This document shows positions 53,536 to 63,550 of a stretch of DNA of 64,000 bases, in pieces. The notes beneath the pieces are model-generated. The model saw only the letters and a program-made list of their open reading frames with translations, ran no database searches and had not been told where the DNA came from. Position 1 is the stretch's first letter. Every line of letters starts with the position of its first letter. The position numbers were made by a program, and so were the translations under genes. The DNA is from Bradyrhizobium sp. 1(2017) (GTDB lineage Bacteria > Pseudomonadota > Alphaproteobacteria > Rhizobiales > Xanthobacteraceae). The stretch lies in the NCBI RefSeq assembly GCF_011602485.2, contig NZ_CP050022.2:372001-436000 (forward strand), given 5' to 3'.

Positions 53536-53658
53536 GACAGCCGGCAAATCCGGAAGCGCATGATCGCCCGGGACGCTCGCGATGCCTATGTCCTGCCGCG
53601 AATTTCTCCCGATGTGTCAAACACATCGCTACTGTGCATGGGGTTGTTTTCGCAAAAA

Positions 53659-54159
53659 CTAGTTTGCGAAGGTGGCAAACTGCTCCGCCACCGCGCGGTA
53701 GACGTCGCGCCGGAACGGCACCACGAGGTCCGCGACACGGTCGAGACGCTCCCAGCGCCAGGCGTCGAACTCGGCCGGCTGATCGTTGCGCGGCGTCAGC
53801 GGATCGATCTCATCCTCCGTGCCGGTGAAGCGCAGAGCGAACCATTTCTGGCGCTGGCCGCGAAATTTCGCGAGGCGATGCGTCTGCGGTCCGTCGTAAG
53901 GCGGGAATTCGTAGGTGAGCCAGTCGGTCTCGCCGAGATAGACGGCGCTGACGACGCTGGTCTCCTCCCAGAGCTCGCGCATCGCGGCATCGCGCAGATT
54001 CTCGCCCTCGTCGACGCCGCCCTGCGGCATCTGCCAGTCGAGACCTGGCAGGATGATCTCGGGCCCGTCGCCCTTGAAGCGGTGGCCGATCAGCACGCGG
54101 CCGTCGGCATTGAACAGGGCGATGCCGACGTTGGGGCGGTAAGGTTTTTCATGGGTCAC
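53659..54159 (-). CDS. Nudix hydrolase, RppH-like (second copy)
   Basis: A 166-residue Nudix enzyme from GTG 54159 (THEKPYRPNVGIALFNADG). The Nudix box is GGVDEGENLRDAAMRELWEE, then TSV, near residues 44-66. WLTYEFPPY and [13 protein letters not shown] near 103 are RppH-type blocks, and FDAWRWERLDRVADLVVPFRR closes it in part. It is clearly paralogous to its upstream neighbour at 54262. It might act as RNA pyrophosphohydrolase or as a diadenosine polyphosphate hydrolase. A palindromic repeat separates the two genes. Confidence 0.88.
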   Translation of the reverse strand: MTHEKPYRPNVGIALFNADGRVLIGHRFKGDGPEIILPGLDWQMPQGGVDEGENLRDAAMRELWEETSVVSAVYLGETDWLTYEFPPYDGPQTHRLAKFRGQRQKWFALRFTGTEDEIDPLTPRNDQPAEFDAWRWERLDRVADLVVPFRRDVYRAVAEQFATFAN

Positions 54160-54171
54160 TTGCACGTCTTT

Positions 54172-54255
54172 CGTCGTCGTTCCGGGGCGATGCGCAGCAT
54201 CGAACCCGGAACCTCGAGATTCCGGGTCCACGCCTCGCGTGCCCCGGAACGACGG
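54172..54255. repeat. palindromic repeat between the two Nudix genes
   Basis: cgtcgtcgttccggggcgat (54172-54191) pairs with the end gccccggaacgacgg (54241-54255), with cccggaacctcgagattccggg as an inner stem. It lies between the tandem paralogues on the same strand. Confidence 0.7.
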
Positions 54256-54261
54256 CGGAGG

Positions 54262-54768
54262 TCAATCCCCCGCCAGCGCGGAAAATTCCTTCACCACGCG
54301 CTCATAGACCGGGCGCTTGAACGGGATGATCAATTTGGGGAGGTTCTTCATCGGCTCCCAGCGCCAGCTGACGAACTCGGCCTTGTGCCCGCCGCCGCCG
54401 GGATTGGCGACATTGATCTCGCTGTCCTCGCCGGCGAAGCGCACTGCGAACCATTTCTGGCGCTGGCCGCGGTAACGGCCCTTCCAGGCGCGGCCCGCGA
54501 CCGTGCGGGGAATGTCGTAGGTGAGCCAGTCCGGGACTTCGCCGAGCCGATCGACCGAGCGTACGCTGGTCTCCTCATAGAGCTCGCGCTTGGCGGCCTC
54601 CCAGGTGTCTTCGCCGGGATCGACGCCGCCTTGCGGCATCTGCCAGACATGGGTGTCGTCGACATGCTCGATGCCTCCGGCGCGGCGGCCGATGAACACC
54701 AGTCCCTTCGTGTTGATCAGCATCACACCGACGCAGGTCCGGTAGGGCAGATCTTCGTAACGCGCCAT
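54262..54768 (-). CDS. rppH: RNA pyrophosphohydrolase RppH
   Basis: RppH removes pyrophosphate from 5'-triphosphate mRNA ends and so starts decay. The 168-residue product has [20 protein letters not shown] at the N-terminus, the Nudix box [20 protein letters not shown], then TSV (last Gly of the consensus is Ser, as in many alphaproteobacterial RppH), and [20 protein letters not shown] near 101. ATG 54768 with GGCGGA upstream is preferred to 54786. It is downstream of the deacetylase gene on the same strand. Confidence 0.92.
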   Translation of the reverse strand: MARYEDLPYRTCVGVMLINTKGLVFIGRRAGGIEHVDDTHVWQMPQGGVDPGEDTWEAAKRELYEETSVRSVDRLGEVPDWLTYDIPRTVAGRAWKGRYRGQRQKWFAVRFAGEDSEINVANPGGGGHKAEFVSWRWEPMKNLPKLIIPFKRPVYERVVKEFSALAGD

Positions 54769-54845
54769 TCCGCCAGACCCTCGCATGCTTGTCGGTAGGG
54801 CCTGACGCGCCCCCGCGGGGACCCGTGCCGTACCAATTCGTTGAT

Positions 54846-56063
54846 TTAGCTGGATTTTGATTTCAGCATCGCGGTTGTCAATGGCACCAAAAGGATACCC
54901 CGGTCGGCCAAGGTCTTGGTCCAGGCGCCGATGCGCTCGATCGACACGGGCAGGGCCGAGGCGGTGCCGACAGCGACGCCGCGCTCGCGCGCCGTCGCTT
55001 CGAGCTTGTTCAGGGCGCGGTCGATCTCGGTGGGGGTCGGCACCACGTCGATCGCGATGTCGCCCTTGCCGTACGGCATCGCCTGGCTGGCCGCGGCCTG
55101 GGACGCGATGCTGCGGGGCGAGGAGCCGTCGTCGAAGAAACCGAGCCCGCGCTTGGCCGACTCGCGGATGATCGGCTGCATCGCCGGCTCCGTCGCGATG
55201 AAGCGGGCACCCATGAAATTGGTAAGGCCGGCATAGCCCTGCATCCGGCTCAGATGCCAGTACAGACGGTCCATGTTCTGGTCGGCGCTCAGCGAGGTCA
55301 GCAGCGTCTGCGGCCCGGGATCGTTGTCGGGAAAGTCGTAGGGCTCCATCGGGATCTGCAGGAAGATCTCGTGGCGCTGAGCGCGGGCGCGCTCGGCGAG
55401 CTTGCCCGGGTCGGATCCGTAGGGCGTGAAGGCCAATGTCACCGCCGGCGGCAGCTTCATGATCGCGTCGGTGGTCTTGGCCGCACCGACGCCGAGTCCG
55501 CCGATCAGGATCGCGACCACGGGCATCTTGGCGGCCTTGGCGCGGTCGGCATCGGCCGCATACACGTTGAACGGCTTCAAGTCGCCGGCGACCGCCGGGA
55601 TCATGCCGTAGCGCGACTTCTCCAGCAGCTTTGGGTCAATCCCGGTCATGACGGGCGGCGCGGCGGCCGCGGCATCGCCCTTGTCGGCGGCATCGCCGCC
55701 GATCACCACGTCATGGCGTGCGCCGGTGGAGCCGTCGATCATGGTGACGGTCTTCTGCTCGCCCGCCTGCTTCGGCGCGTCCTTGGTCTCGTGCTTGCCC
55801 TCTGGCTTGCTTTCCGAACCATGGCCTGCGGCGGCGGGCTTCTGGTCGGCTGCCTTGTCCGTCGCATTGATCGCGATCCGGCTCATCGGCTCGCCGCCGA
55901 GCGGATCCTTGTTGAAGATGGCGAAGCCGGCAAAGGTAACCAGGAACAGGCCGAGCAGGGCGGCCAGCAGCTGCATGGCCGTGAACGGCAGCCGCAGCCG
56001 GCGTTTCCGGCGCGGCTTGTCCTGTCCGAGCGGGGCGCTCAGATCATCGGCCGTTTCAGTCAT
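54846..56063 (-). CDS. divergent polysaccharide deacetylase (YibQ-like), membrane-anchored
   Basis: A 405-residue protein with a basic N-terminus ([10 protein letters not shown]), one membrane anchor near 28-50, a charged, Ala/Lys-rich linker, and a C-terminal divergent polysaccharide deacetylase (DUF610) domain from about 180: [47 protein letters not shown] and [10 protein letters not shown]. It is the usual neighbour of ctpA and envC in proteobacteria and presumably acts on the cell wall. It is separated from ctpA by a terminator at 56156-56185. Confidence 0.9.
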   Translation of the reverse strand: MTETADDLSAPLGQDKPRRKRRLRLPFTAMQLLAALLGLFLVTFAGFAIFNKDPLGGEPMSRIAINATDKAADQKPAAAGHGSESKPEGKHETKDAPKQAGEQKTVTMIDGSTGARHDVVIGGDAADKGDAAAAAPPVMTGIDPKLLEKSRYGMIPAVAGDLKPFNVYAADADRAKAAKMPVVAILIGGLGVGAAKTTDAIMKLPPAVTLAFTPYGSDPGKLAERARAQRHEIFLQIPMEPYDFPDNDPGPQTLLTSLSADQNMDRLYWHLSRMQGYAGLTNFMGARFIATEPAMQPIIRESAKRGLGFFDDGSSPRSIASQAAASQAMPYGKGDIAIDVVPTPTEIDRALNKLEATARERGVAVGTASALPVSIERIGAWTKTLADRGILLVPLTTAMLKSKSS

Positions 56064-56155
56064 GCGAGATCCCGAATCACTCGCGATGACGATACCACGC
56101 CGGGGTCAAGCGACGGCAGGCCGGGATAGGCCGGGGGCACCAGGAGTTCCAAGCA

Positions 56156-56185
56156 AAAAGGGCGGCTTCGGGAAGCCGCCCTTTT
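56156..56185 (-). terminator. intrinsic terminator after ctpA
   Basis: aaaagggcggctt/aagccgccctttt, 13-bp arms with a 4-nt loop (cggg). The minus strand continues TTTTTGC. It ends the proB-to-ctpA transcript or attenuates it before the deacetylase gene. Confidence 0.85.
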
Positions 56186-56203
56186 CCTCTGATCTTATGA
56201 ATG

Positions 56204-56250
56204 CGCCGACCTTAGTTCGCCGCCTCAGTTCGCCGACCTTAGTTCGCCGC
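56204..56250. repeat. 27-bp tandem duplication spanning the ctpA stop codon
   Basis: The unit cgccgaccttagttcgccgc is present at 56204-56223 and again at 56231-56250, a period of 27 bp. The second copy contains the ctpA TAA stop. The first copy would supply another TAA nine codons further in the same frame. Confidence 0.8.
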
Positions 56251-57597
56251 TTTGGGCTTGTCGGTGGTGGCCTTGTTGTCGCCGCCCGGCGTCGGTGCGG
56301 CCGAGGCGCTGTTCTTGATGCCGTGGAGCAGGTCGCCGGCGACCTTGAGCGCCTTGTCGTCCTTGGCGTCCGGCGGGACGTAGGACTGCGAGCCGGTCTT
56401 CTCGTCGCCGTCGTTCTTGAGATGGCCGCGCAGCGACGCTTCGCCCTTGGTGTCGGTGCGGGACTTCAGCTCGTCCGGCACGTCCTGCAGCACTTCGATG
56501 TCGGGCACGATGCCCTTGGCCTGGATCGACTTGCCCGACGGCGTGTAATAGCGCGCCGTGGTCAGCCGCAGCGCGCCGTTGCCCGAGCCGAGCGGAATGA
56601 TGGTCTGCACCGAGCCCTTGCCGAACGAGCGCGTGCCGACGATGGTCGCGCGCTTGTGGTCCTGCAGCGCGCCGGCGACGATCTCGGACGCGGAGGCCGA
56701 GCCGCCATTGACCAGCACGATGACCGGCTTGCCCTTGGTGAGATCGCCCGCATGCGCGGTGCGGCGCTGGGTCTCCTCGGCATTGCGGCCGCGGGTCGAG
56801 ACGATCTCGCCCTTTTCCAGGAACGAGTCCGAGACGGTGACCGCTTCCTCGAGCAGGCCGCCCGGATTGTTGCGCAGGTCGATGATGTAGCCCTTGAGCT
56901 TGTCGCCGATCTGGTTCGAGAGGTTGCCGACTTCGCGCTTGAGGCCTTCGGTGGTCTGCTCGTTGAAGGTGGTGATGCGGATGTAGCCGATGTCGTCCTG
57001 CTCGACGCGCGCGCGCACCGAGCGGACGCGGATGTTGTCGCGCACGAGCGTGACGTCGAGCGGATTGTCCTGGCCCTTGCGGATGATCTTGAGCTTGATC
57101 TTGGTGTTGACCGGACCGCGCATCTTCTCGACCGCCTGGTTCAGGGTCAGGCCCTGCACCGCTTCGTCGTCGAGATTGGTGATGATGTCGTTGGCCATGA
57201 TGCCGGCGCGCGAAGCCGGCGTGTCGTCGATCGGCGACACCACCTTGATCAGGCCGTCTTCCATCGTGACCTCGATGCCGAGGCCGCCGAACTCGCCGCG
57301 GGTCTGCACCTGCATGTCGCGGAAGCTCTTGGCGTCCATGTAGCTCGAATGCGGATCGAGGCCGGTGAGCATGCCGCTGATGGCGGATTCGATCAGCTTG
57401 GTGTCATCGGGCTTCTCGACATAGTCGGAGCGCACGCGCTCGAAGACGTCGCCGAAAAGGTTGAGCTGGCGATAGGTGTCCGCAGTGGCGGCCCGCGCGC
57501 TCGAACCCATGAACACCGCGCGCGGCTGGGTCACGAACAGCGTCAGCGCCGCACCGGTGGCTGCGCTGAGGAGGATTACTGAAGTCTTGCGCATCAT
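56239..57597 (-). CDS. ctpA: S41 family carboxy-terminal processing protease CtpA
   Basis: A periplasmic serine protease of 452 residues. A signal or anchor segment is near 8-25, a PDZ domain about 95-165 (SPIDDTPASRAGIMANDII), and the S41 catalytic core has GGLLEEAVTVSD near 250, Ser in NGGSASASEIVAGAL near 305 and Lys in TRSFGKGSVQTI near 330. A low-complexity tail follows. Its ATG overlaps the envC TGA (ATGA, 57594-57597). With EnvC next to it, a role in trimming cell-wall hydrolase regulators is likely. Confidence 0.96.
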   Translation of the reverse strand: MMRKTSVILLSAATGAALTLFVTQPRAVFMGSSARAATADTYRQLNLFGDVFERVRSDYVEKPDDTKLIESAISGMLTGLDPHSSYMDAKSFRDMQVQTRGEFGGLGIEVTMEDGLIKVVSPIDDTPASRAGIMANDIITNLDDEAVQGLTLNQAVEKMRGPVNTKIKLKIIRKGQDNPLDVTLVRDNIRVRSVRARVEQDDIGYIRITTFNEQTTEGLKREVGNLSNQIGDKLKGYIIDLRNNPGGLLEEAVTVSDSFLEKGEIVSTRGRNAEETQRRTAHAGDLTKGKPVIVLVNGGSASASEIVAGALQDHKRATIVGTRSFGKGSVQTIIPLGSGNGALRLTTARYYTPSGKSIQAKGIVPDIEVLQDVPDELKSRTDTKGEASLRGHLKNDGDEKTGSQSYVPPDAKDDKALKVAGDLLHGIKNSASAAPTPGGDNKATTDKPKAAN

Positions 57598-58952
57598 CCG
57601 CGAACCTTCTCGCCTTCATTTGCGGCCCACCATGGGCCTGGATCGATTGGAGTGCCGTCTTTACGGAACTCGACATACAGCACAGGTTGACTCGCGTTCG
57701 TAGCGAGAATGGAGGCGACTTGAGAGGTCGACCCCATGGTCGCGACCGGCTCCCCCGTGAGCACAAACTGTCCGATGTTGACCGAAATGCGCTCCATCCC
57801 GGCGATCAGGACATGATACCCGCCCCCGGCGTTGAGGATCAAGAGTTGTCCGTAGCTGCGGAATGGGCCGGAATAGACCACCCAGCCGTCACACGGCGTT
57901 GTGACCTGGGAGCCGGGCTTGGTGGCCAGCGAAATCCCCTTCTGGACCCCACCGACCCCGTCGGAACCACCAAAATCCCTGATCTTGTTACCGTTAACCG
58001 GAAGAGGCAGGAGGCCCTTGGCCGAGGCGAAGGCGATGGCCGGCGTGGTCCGGGACTTGTCCTTGAAAGCGCCCGGGCCGGATTTGGCGCTGGCGGCCGC
58101 CTTCGCCTCGGCCTGCCTCGCAGCCTCGGCCGCCTTCTCGGCGGCCTTGGCGGCGCTCTGCAGGTCCTGCTCCATCTTGGTGATCAGTCCCTGGAGATCG
58201 CCGACCTGCCGTGAGAGTGCGATCGCGCGCGAATTCTCGGCGTCGAGATCCTTTTCCCGCGCCGCCTGCTGGCGCTGCCGCTCGTCCACCAACGCGGTGA
58301 GCCGGCTCTGGTCGTTGCGGACCCGGTCGCGGTCGGAGGCGAGCTGGTCGCGTTCGGTGGCGATGGTCTTGCGCAAGGCCACGAGCTCGCCGAGCTCGCC
58401 CGCGATCTTCTCGGCGCGGCCGCGCAGCTCCGGCACAACCGCGCCGAGCAGCATCGCCGTGCGCAGCGACAGCAACGCGTCTTCGGGCCGCACCAGCAGC
58501 GCCGGCGGCGTCCGCCGTCCGGCGCGCTGCAAGGCGGCCAGCACCTCGACGATGTCGGCGCGGCGCGAATCCAGCGAAGCGCGCATCTCCTGCTCGCGGC
58601 CGTTGAGAGTTCGTAGCCGCGTTTCGGTTTCGTCGATCTTGGTCTCGACGGTGCGCACATTGGCGGCGGTGTCGATCAGCTGCTGGTTGAGCTGGGTGCG
58701 GTCCTGGCCGAGCGCGGTGATCTCGGCCTTCAGCTTGGCCTGCGCTTCCTCCGCGCTCTTCTGCCTGGCGCGGGCGGCCTCGAGCTCCTGCTCGCGCTGC
58801 TTGATCGCATCGGGCGAGACCGCCGCGGTCTGCGGCGGCGTCACGGTCTGAGCTTGCGCGAGGCTTGCGCCGGCGAGAGCGGTGATCAGCAGCAGGTTGA
58901 GGAGCGGCGCTCGCATCGTGTCGGCAAAGGTGCTCGTTGTGGCGCGCATCAC
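57594..58952 (-). CDS. envC: murein hydrolase activator EnvC family protein (degenerate LytM)
   Basis: A 452-residue exported protein: signal sequence (LLITALAGASLAQAQT), a long coiled coil rich in Arg, Glu, Gln and Ala (about 50-290), and a C-terminal M23/LytM domain. In place of the usual His-x-Gly-x-Asp zinc motif it reads VQKGISLATKPG, and the later His-x-His is YHVLIAG. The zinc site is therefore lost, as in EnvC, which activates amidases instead of cutting itself. Start GTG 58952 overlaps the rlmH TGA; ATG 58949 is equally possible. Confidence 0.92.
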   Translation of the reverse strand: MMRATTSTFADTMRAPLLNLLLITALAGASLAQAQTVTPPQTAAVSPDAIKQREQELEAARARQKSAEEAQAKLKAEITALGQDRTQLNQQLIDTAANVRTVETKIDETETRLRTLNGREQEMRASLDSRRADIVEVLAALQRAGRRTPPALLVRPEDALLSLRTAMLLGAVVPELRGRAEKIAGELGELVALRKTIATERDQLASDRDRVRNDQSRLTALVDERQRQQAAREKDLDAENSRAIALSRQVGDLQGLITKMEQDLQSAAKAAEKAAEAARQAEAKAAASAKSGPGAFKDKSRTTPAIAFASAKGLLPLPVNGNKIRDFGGSDGVGGVQKGISLATKPGSQVTTPCDGWVVYSGPFRSYGQLLILNAGGGYHVLIAGMERISVNIGQFVLTGEPVATMGSTSQVASILATNASQPVLYVEFRKDGTPIDPGPWWAANEGEKVRG

Positions 58953-59431
58953 GCGCGGTGATAGGGGTGGCCGGCCAGAATGGTGGCGGCCCGATAAAGC
59001 TGTTCCAGAAGCATGACGCGGACCATTTGGTGCGGCCAGGTCGCAGAGCCGAACGCGATCGCGAGCTTGGCCTTACGGCGCAATTCGGGCGAAAGTCCGT
59101 CCGCCCCTCCGATCACGAAGATAGTATGTCCGGCCCCCTCGTCGCGCCAGCGCCCGAGATGCCGTGCGAATACGGTGGAGTCGAGATTTTGTCCGCGCTC
59201 GTCCAGCGCCACCAGAATCGATTTCTCCGGAATATGCGCGCCGATCGCCGCGGCCTCCTCGGCCATCCGCGTCGCGGTGTCGCGCGCGCGGCTTTCGGGG
59301 ATCTCGTGGACGGTGAGCTCGCGGAATCCGAGCTTGCGGCCGGCCTCGTCGAACCGCTCGAAATAGCGGTCGGCAAGCTCCCGTTCGGGGCCCTGTTTCA
59401 GCCGGCCCACGGCGATGACAGCAACACGCAT
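58949..59431 (-). CDS. rlmH: 23S rRNA pseudouridine-1915 N3-methyltransferase RlmH
   Basis: A small SPOUT methyltransferase of 160 residues. ATG 59431 gives MRVAVIAVGRLKQGPERELADRYFERF in part; LDERGQNLDS near 72, FVIGGADGLSPEL near 103 and the C-terminal knot FGSATWPHQMVRVMLLEQLYRA near 126-148 are diagnostic. It is followed directly by envC with a 4-bp overlap, and lies downstream of rsfS, the standard pairing for ribosome-associated genes. Confidence 0.96.
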   Translation of the reverse strand: MRVAVIAVGRLKQGPERELADRYFERFDEAGRKLGFRELTVHEIPESRARDTATRMAEEAAAIGAHIPEKSILVALDERGQNLDSTVFARHLGRWRDEGAGHTIFVIGGADGLSPELRRKAKLAIAFGSATWPHQMVRVMLLEQLYRAATILAGHPYHRA

Positions 59432-59524
59432 GATGATTTCGCGTCGTGTTTCGAGGTCGCGCGCATCAGGCGCGCGCACGACGCTAGCATGCGCGTCAGC
59501 CGATTCGAAATCGGCCCAGTGAGC

Positions 59525-59977
59525 CTAGATCGCCTTCGCCGCCCCGGGGCCCTGCGTGTACAACCGCTCGAGGTTGTAGAACTCGCGGACTTCGGGTCTG
59601 AATACGTGCACGATCACATCGCCGGAATCGATCAGCACCCAGTCGCAATTGGGCAAGCCCTCGACATGGATGCTCTTGATGCCGTTTTCCTTGAGGCTCT
59701 TGGTGACGTTTTCCGCGATCGCGCCGACGTGCCGGTTCACCCGGCCGGTGGTGACGATCATGTAGTCGGAGTACGCCGATTTGCCGCGAAGGTCGATGGT
59801 GACCGTCTCTTCCGCCTTCATGTCCTCGAGGCGGGAGAGGATCAGGCTCAGTGTCTTGTCGGCGTCGGGTTGCGCCTTCAAGGCCGCAGCTTTGGTCGAT
59901 GTTTTACGCGGTGGCTTAGCAACCTTGGGTAAAACAGACTTCGTCGAAGCTGACTTGGACAATACAGATGTGGCCAG
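59525..59977 (-). CDS. rsfS: ribosomal silencing factor RsfS
   Basis: RsfS binds ribosomal protein L14 and blocks subunit joining under starvation. The family core (about 40-150) has SLILSRLEDMKAEETVTIDL, SAYSDYMIVTTGRVNRHVGA and WVLIDSGDVIVHVFRPEVRE with EFYNLERLY. The start is unclear. TTG 59962 gives 145 residues but has no ribosome site at a normal distance. AAAGGA (59990-59985) lies 7 nt from an in-frame CTG at 59977, used here (150 residues). The N-terminal 35 residues are a basic, disordered extension. Confidence 0.93.
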   Translation of the reverse strand: MATSVLSKSASTKSVLPKVAKPPRKTSTKAAALKAQPDADKTLSLILSRLEDMKAEETVTIDLRGKSAYSDYMIVTTGRVNRHVGAIAENVTKSLKENGIKSIHVEGLPNCDWVLIDSGDVIVHVFRPEVREFYNLERLYTQGPGAAKAI

Positions 59978-60104
59978 GGACCATTCCTTTCACTGTATCG
60001 CGAACGCCGAATCCGGTGCTCACTGGTTACACTACATCATGTGGGGTTAAGGGTTTCAATATGCCAGAGAGCCCGGGCCCCACACGCCATCCGTGCACTC
60101 CGTC

Positions 60105-60749
60105 TCACTTCGTACCTTTCCAGCTCCCGTCCGGGTTCCGCAGGCCCGTCGAGGAGAGATTCAGCTTCAATCCGGTCAAAAACACCCAGGCCGGCGCCGG
60201 CCGGTCCGCGAGCAATGCGGCCTTATCCTCGGGCAGGCGGTAGCGCGATAATGCTTGTCCCGCGGGCGAGGCGAGGGCGCGAAAACTCTGCGGGGGGCGA
60301 TCGATGATGGCCATCGGCACCTGGGCGGCGATGCGCCGCCAGTCCTGCCAACGGTGGAATTGAGCGAGGTTGTCGGCGCCCATGATCCAGACAAAGCGCA
60401 AGCCAGGGAAACGGCGGCACAAGATGTTGATCGTGTCGATAGTATAGCGGGTACGAATGACGGATTCGAGACAGCTCACCTCGATCCTGGGATCGTTGGC
60501 GACCTCGCGCGCCGCCTGCATGCGCGCGCCGAGTTCATGCAGCGCGCCGTTCTCCTTGAGCGGATTGCCCGGCGTCACCAGCCACCAGATGCGGTCGAGC
60601 TGCAATCGCTTCAGCGCGAACTGGCTGATGGCGCGATGGGCCTGGTGCGGCGGGTTGAACGAGCCGCCGAGCAGGCCGATGCGCATGCCCTCCGCGTAGG
60701 GCGGAGCCGCTTGCGCCGGAAAACGCGGCACGACGAATGTGTTGCTCAA
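60105..60749 (-). CDS. nadD: nicotinate-nucleotide adenylyltransferase NadD
   Basis: NadD adenylates nicotinate mononucleotide in NAD synthesis. The 214-residue product has an N-terminal extension of about 20 residues, then [19 protein letters not shown] (nucleotidyltransferase HxxH motif), [13 protein letters not shown] near 56, [19 protein letters not shown] near 118 and [11 protein letters not shown] (ISxTxxR motif) near the end. Start TTG 60749; an internal ATG ([10 protein letters not shown]) would start directly at the domain and may be the real start. Confidence 0.95.
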   Translation of the reverse strand: MSNTFVVPRFPAQAAPPYAEGMRIGLLGGSFNPPHQAHRAISQFALKRLQLDRIWWLVTPGNPLKENGALHELGARMQAAREVANDPRIEVSCLESVIRTRYTIDTINILCRRFPGLRFVWIMGADNLAQFHRWQDWRRIAAQVPMAIIDRPPQSFRALASPAGQALSRYRLPEDKAALLADRPAPAWVFLTGLKLNLSSTGLRNPDGSWKGTK

Positions 60750-60769
60750 TGCCCGCCCCGCGACGTTGC

Positions 60770-62074
60770 TTACGGCCGCGTCTGCCCGGTGCCGCGAACG
60801 CGATATTTGAAGCTGGTCAGCTGCTCGGCGCCGACGGGGCCGCGAGCATGGAAACGTCCGGTGGCGATGCCGATCTCGGCACCGAAGCCGAACTCGCCGC
60901 CGTCGGCGAACTGCGTCGAGGCGTTGTGCAGCACGATCGCGGAGTCGACCTCGTTAAGGAATTTGTTCGCCGCACGCTCGTCCGCGCTCACGATCGCATC
61001 GGTGTGATGCGAGCCGTGGCTCTGGATGTGCGCGATTGCGCCATCGACGCCGTCGACCACCTTGGCTGCGATGATCGCGTCGAGATATTCGGTGTCCCAA
61101 TCGTCGTCGCTGGCGGGCTTTACGCGTGCGTCGGTGTTCTGCACGGCGTCGTCGCCGCGCACCTCGCAGCCGGCATCCAGCAGCATCTCCACCAGCGGCT
61201 TTAGGCTCGATGCTGCAGCGCGATCGACCAGCAGCGTTTCGGCGGCGCCGCAGACGCCGGTGCGGCGCATCTTGGCATTGAGCACGATCGACTTCGCCAT
61301 CGCGAGGTCGGCGCTGCCGTCGACATAGACGTGGTTGACGCCTTCGAGATGCGCGAACACCGGCACGCGCGCCTCCTGCTCGACACGCGCAACGAGGCTT
61401 TTTCCCCCGCGCGGCACGATCACGTCGATGGCGCCGCTGAGGCCCGACAGCATCATGCCGACCGCGGCGCGGTCGCGGGTCGGCACCAGCGTGATCGCGG
61501 CTTCAGGCAGGCCGGCTTCGCGCAGGCCCTGCACCAGGCATTCATGGATCGCGCGGCACGACCGGAAACTGTCGGAGCCGCCGCGCAGGATCACGGCATT
61601 TCCCGACTTCAGGCACAGCACGCCGGCATCGGCGGCAACATTGGGGCGGCTCTCAAAGATCACGCCCACGACGCCGAGCGGCACGCGCACGCGCTCGATG
61701 GTCATGCCGTTCGGCCGCTGCCAGCTCTCGGTGACGATGCCGATCGGATCGGCAATGCCGCGCACGACGCCGATGCCCTCGGCCATCCCCTCGACCCGCG
61801 CCGCAGTCAGCGTCAGGCGGTCGATGAAGGAGGAGGTGGCATTGCCGGAGGCGCGGGCTTCCGCGACGTCCTCGGCATTGGCGGCGAGGATCGCCGCGGC
61901 GTTGCCGCGGATCGCGCGTTCCATGGCCTCGAGCGCCCGGTTCTTCTGCTCCGGCGGCGCCAGCGCCAGCACGCGCGCGGCAGCGCGGGCACGGGTGGCG
62001 AGATCGGACATCAGCGCCAAGAGATCGCTGGTCCGATCGGCATTGCCGTCAACGGCTTTGAGAGGGGCGGCCAT
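60770..62074 (-). CDS. proA: glutamate-5-semialdehyde dehydrogenase (gamma-glutamyl phosphate reductase)
   Basis: ProA makes glutamate semialdehyde for proline synthesis. The 434-residue product from ATG 62074 ([14 protein letters not shown]) has [20 protein letters not shown] near 127, [31 protein letters not shown] (in part) near 220 and the catalytic Cys in [15 protein letters not shown] near 277. AAAGG precedes the ATG by 9 nt. It lies between proB and nadD on the same strand; nadD starts 20 bp later. Confidence 0.97.
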   Translation of the reverse strand: MAAPLKAVDGNADRTSDLLALMSDLATRARAAARVLALAPPEQKNRALEAMERAIRGNAAAILAANAEDVAEARASGNATSSFIDRLTLTAARVEGMAEGIGVVRGIADPIGIVTESWQRPNGMTIERVRVPLGVVGVIFESRPNVAADAGVLCLKSGNAVILRGGSDSFRSCRAIHECLVQGLREAGLPEAAITLVPTRDRAAVGMMLSGLSGAIDVIVPRGGKSLVARVEQEARVPVFAHLEGVNHVYVDGSADLAMAKSIVLNAKMRRTGVCGAAETLLVDRAAASSLKPLVEMLLDAGCEVRGDDAVQNTDARVKPASDDDWDTEYLDAIIAAKVVDGVDGAIAHIQSHGSHHTDAIVSADERAANKFLNEVDSAIVLHNASTQFADGGEFGFGAEIGIATGRFHARGPVGAEQLTSFKYRVRGTGQTRP

Positions 62075-62230
62075 GTGGTTCAACCTTTTGCTAAGGCGGT
62101 GTCCTAGCACGGAAATCCCGCATCTGCGAAGGGCGGGGAGGGTATGGCAGGTCTCCCGATGGGGTGGCGCGGCCTCGGCCACTGGCCGAGATCGGACGTC
62201 ATGGCCGGGACAGTCCCGGGCCGGACGGCC

Positions 62231-63352
62231 CTACCCGCCCACCACCAGATCGTCGCGGTGGATCATCTCCGACCGGCCGCTGATGCCGAGGATCGCCATC
62301 ACGTCCGGGGAGGAGCGGCCCTTGATCCGCTCGGCGACCTCGGCGTCGTAGGCGATCAGGCCGCGGCCGACCTCGCTGGTATCAGGGCCGCGCACGATCA
62401 CGGCATCGCCGCGGGCGAACTGGCCCTCGACCTTGACCACGCCGGCCGGCAGCAGGCTGGCGCCGGCGCGCAGTGCCGTCACCGCACCGGCGTCGATGGT
62501 CAGCGTGCCCTTCGGCTCCAGCGTGCCCGCGATCCAGCGCTTGCGCGAGGTGATGGGATTGGCCGGCGTCAGGAACCAGGTGCAGCGGCCGCCGTCGGCG
62601 ATCGCCTGCAAGGGATGCTCGATCTTGCCGGAGGCGATCAGCATATGCGTGCCGCCGGTCGTCGCGATCTTGGCGGCCTCGACCTTGGTGCGCATGCCGC
62701 CGCGCGACAGCTCGGACTCGGCGTCGCCCGCCACCGCCTCGATTTCCGACGAGATGCTCTCGACCACCGGAATGAGTCTTGCGTTCGGATTGTTCTTGGG
62801 CGGGGCGTCGTAGAGCCCGTCGATGTCCGACAGCAGCACCAGCAGGTCCGCGCTCGCCATGGTGGCGACGCGCGCGGCGAGGCGGTCGTTGTCGCCGTAG
62901 CGGATCTCATTGGTGGCGACCGTGTCGTTCTCGTTGATCACGGGGATCGCACGCCACTCCAGCAGCTTGCCGATGGTGGAGCGCGCATTGAGATAGCGGC
63001 GGCGCTCCTCGGTGTCCTGCAGCGTCACCAGGATCTGGCCGGCGCCGATGCCGTGGGCGCCCAGCACCTCCGACCAGATTCGTGCCAGCGCGATCTGGCC
63101 GACGGCGGCTGCGGCCTGGCTCTCCTCGAGCTTCAGCGTGCCGCGCGGCAATTTGAGCCGGCTGCGGCCGAGCGCGATCGAGCCGGAGGAGACCACCAGC
63201 ACGTCGCGGCCCTCGCGGTGCAGTTTGGCCATGTCGTCGGCCAGCGCCGCCAGCCAGGACGCGCGCACCTCGCCCCTGTCGGAATCCACCAGCAGCGCGG
63301 AGCCGACCTTGACGACGATGCGGCGGAATTGACTGAGTTCGGGGCTGGCCAT
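62231..63352 (-). CDS. proB: glutamate 5-kinase
   Basis: ProB phosphorylates glutamate, the feedback-inhibited first step of proline synthesis. From ATG 63352 ([20 protein letters not shown]) the product is 373 residues: an amino-acid kinase domain ([11 protein letters not shown] near 13, [13 protein letters not shown] near 57, [20 protein letters not shown] in part near 147) and a C-terminal PUA domain from about 280 ([20 protein letters not shown]). The open frame extends to 63733 but overlaps the divergent gene. proA follows after 156 bp. Confidence 0.97.
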   Translation of the reverse strand: MASPELSQFRRIVVKVGSALLVDSDRGEVRASWLAALADDMAKLHREGRDVLVVSSGSIALGRSRLKLPRGTLKLEESQAAAAVGQIALARIWSEVLGAHGIGAGQILVTLQDTEERRRYLNARSTIGKLLEWRAIPVINENDTVATNEIRYGDNDRLAARVATMASADLLVLLSDIDGLYDAPPKNNPNARLIPVVESISSEIEAVAGDAESELSRGGMRTKVEAAKIATTGGTHMLIASGKIEHPLQAIADGGRCTWFLTPANPITSRKRWIAGTLEPKGTLTIDAGAVTALRAGASLLPAGVVKVEGQFARGDAVIVRGPDTSEVGRGLIAYDAEVAERIKGRSSPDVMAILGISGRSEMIHRDDLVVGG

Positions 63353-63550
63353 GTCTCTGTGTGCTGGCGCTGGATGCGAATTGCTCGGGAAACGGCGGAG
63401 CGACAGGCGGCGCCGATGCGCCCTGCTTTTGCAGCAGGATGGTGACCGGCGCAAGGCAGCCGGGATGGTAAACGGCGCATGTCGGCCTTGTGTCGGCCGT
63501 CCGCCTGGCTCTAATGGCAACCAACGATAATGGGCTGAAAGAGGAAGCGA

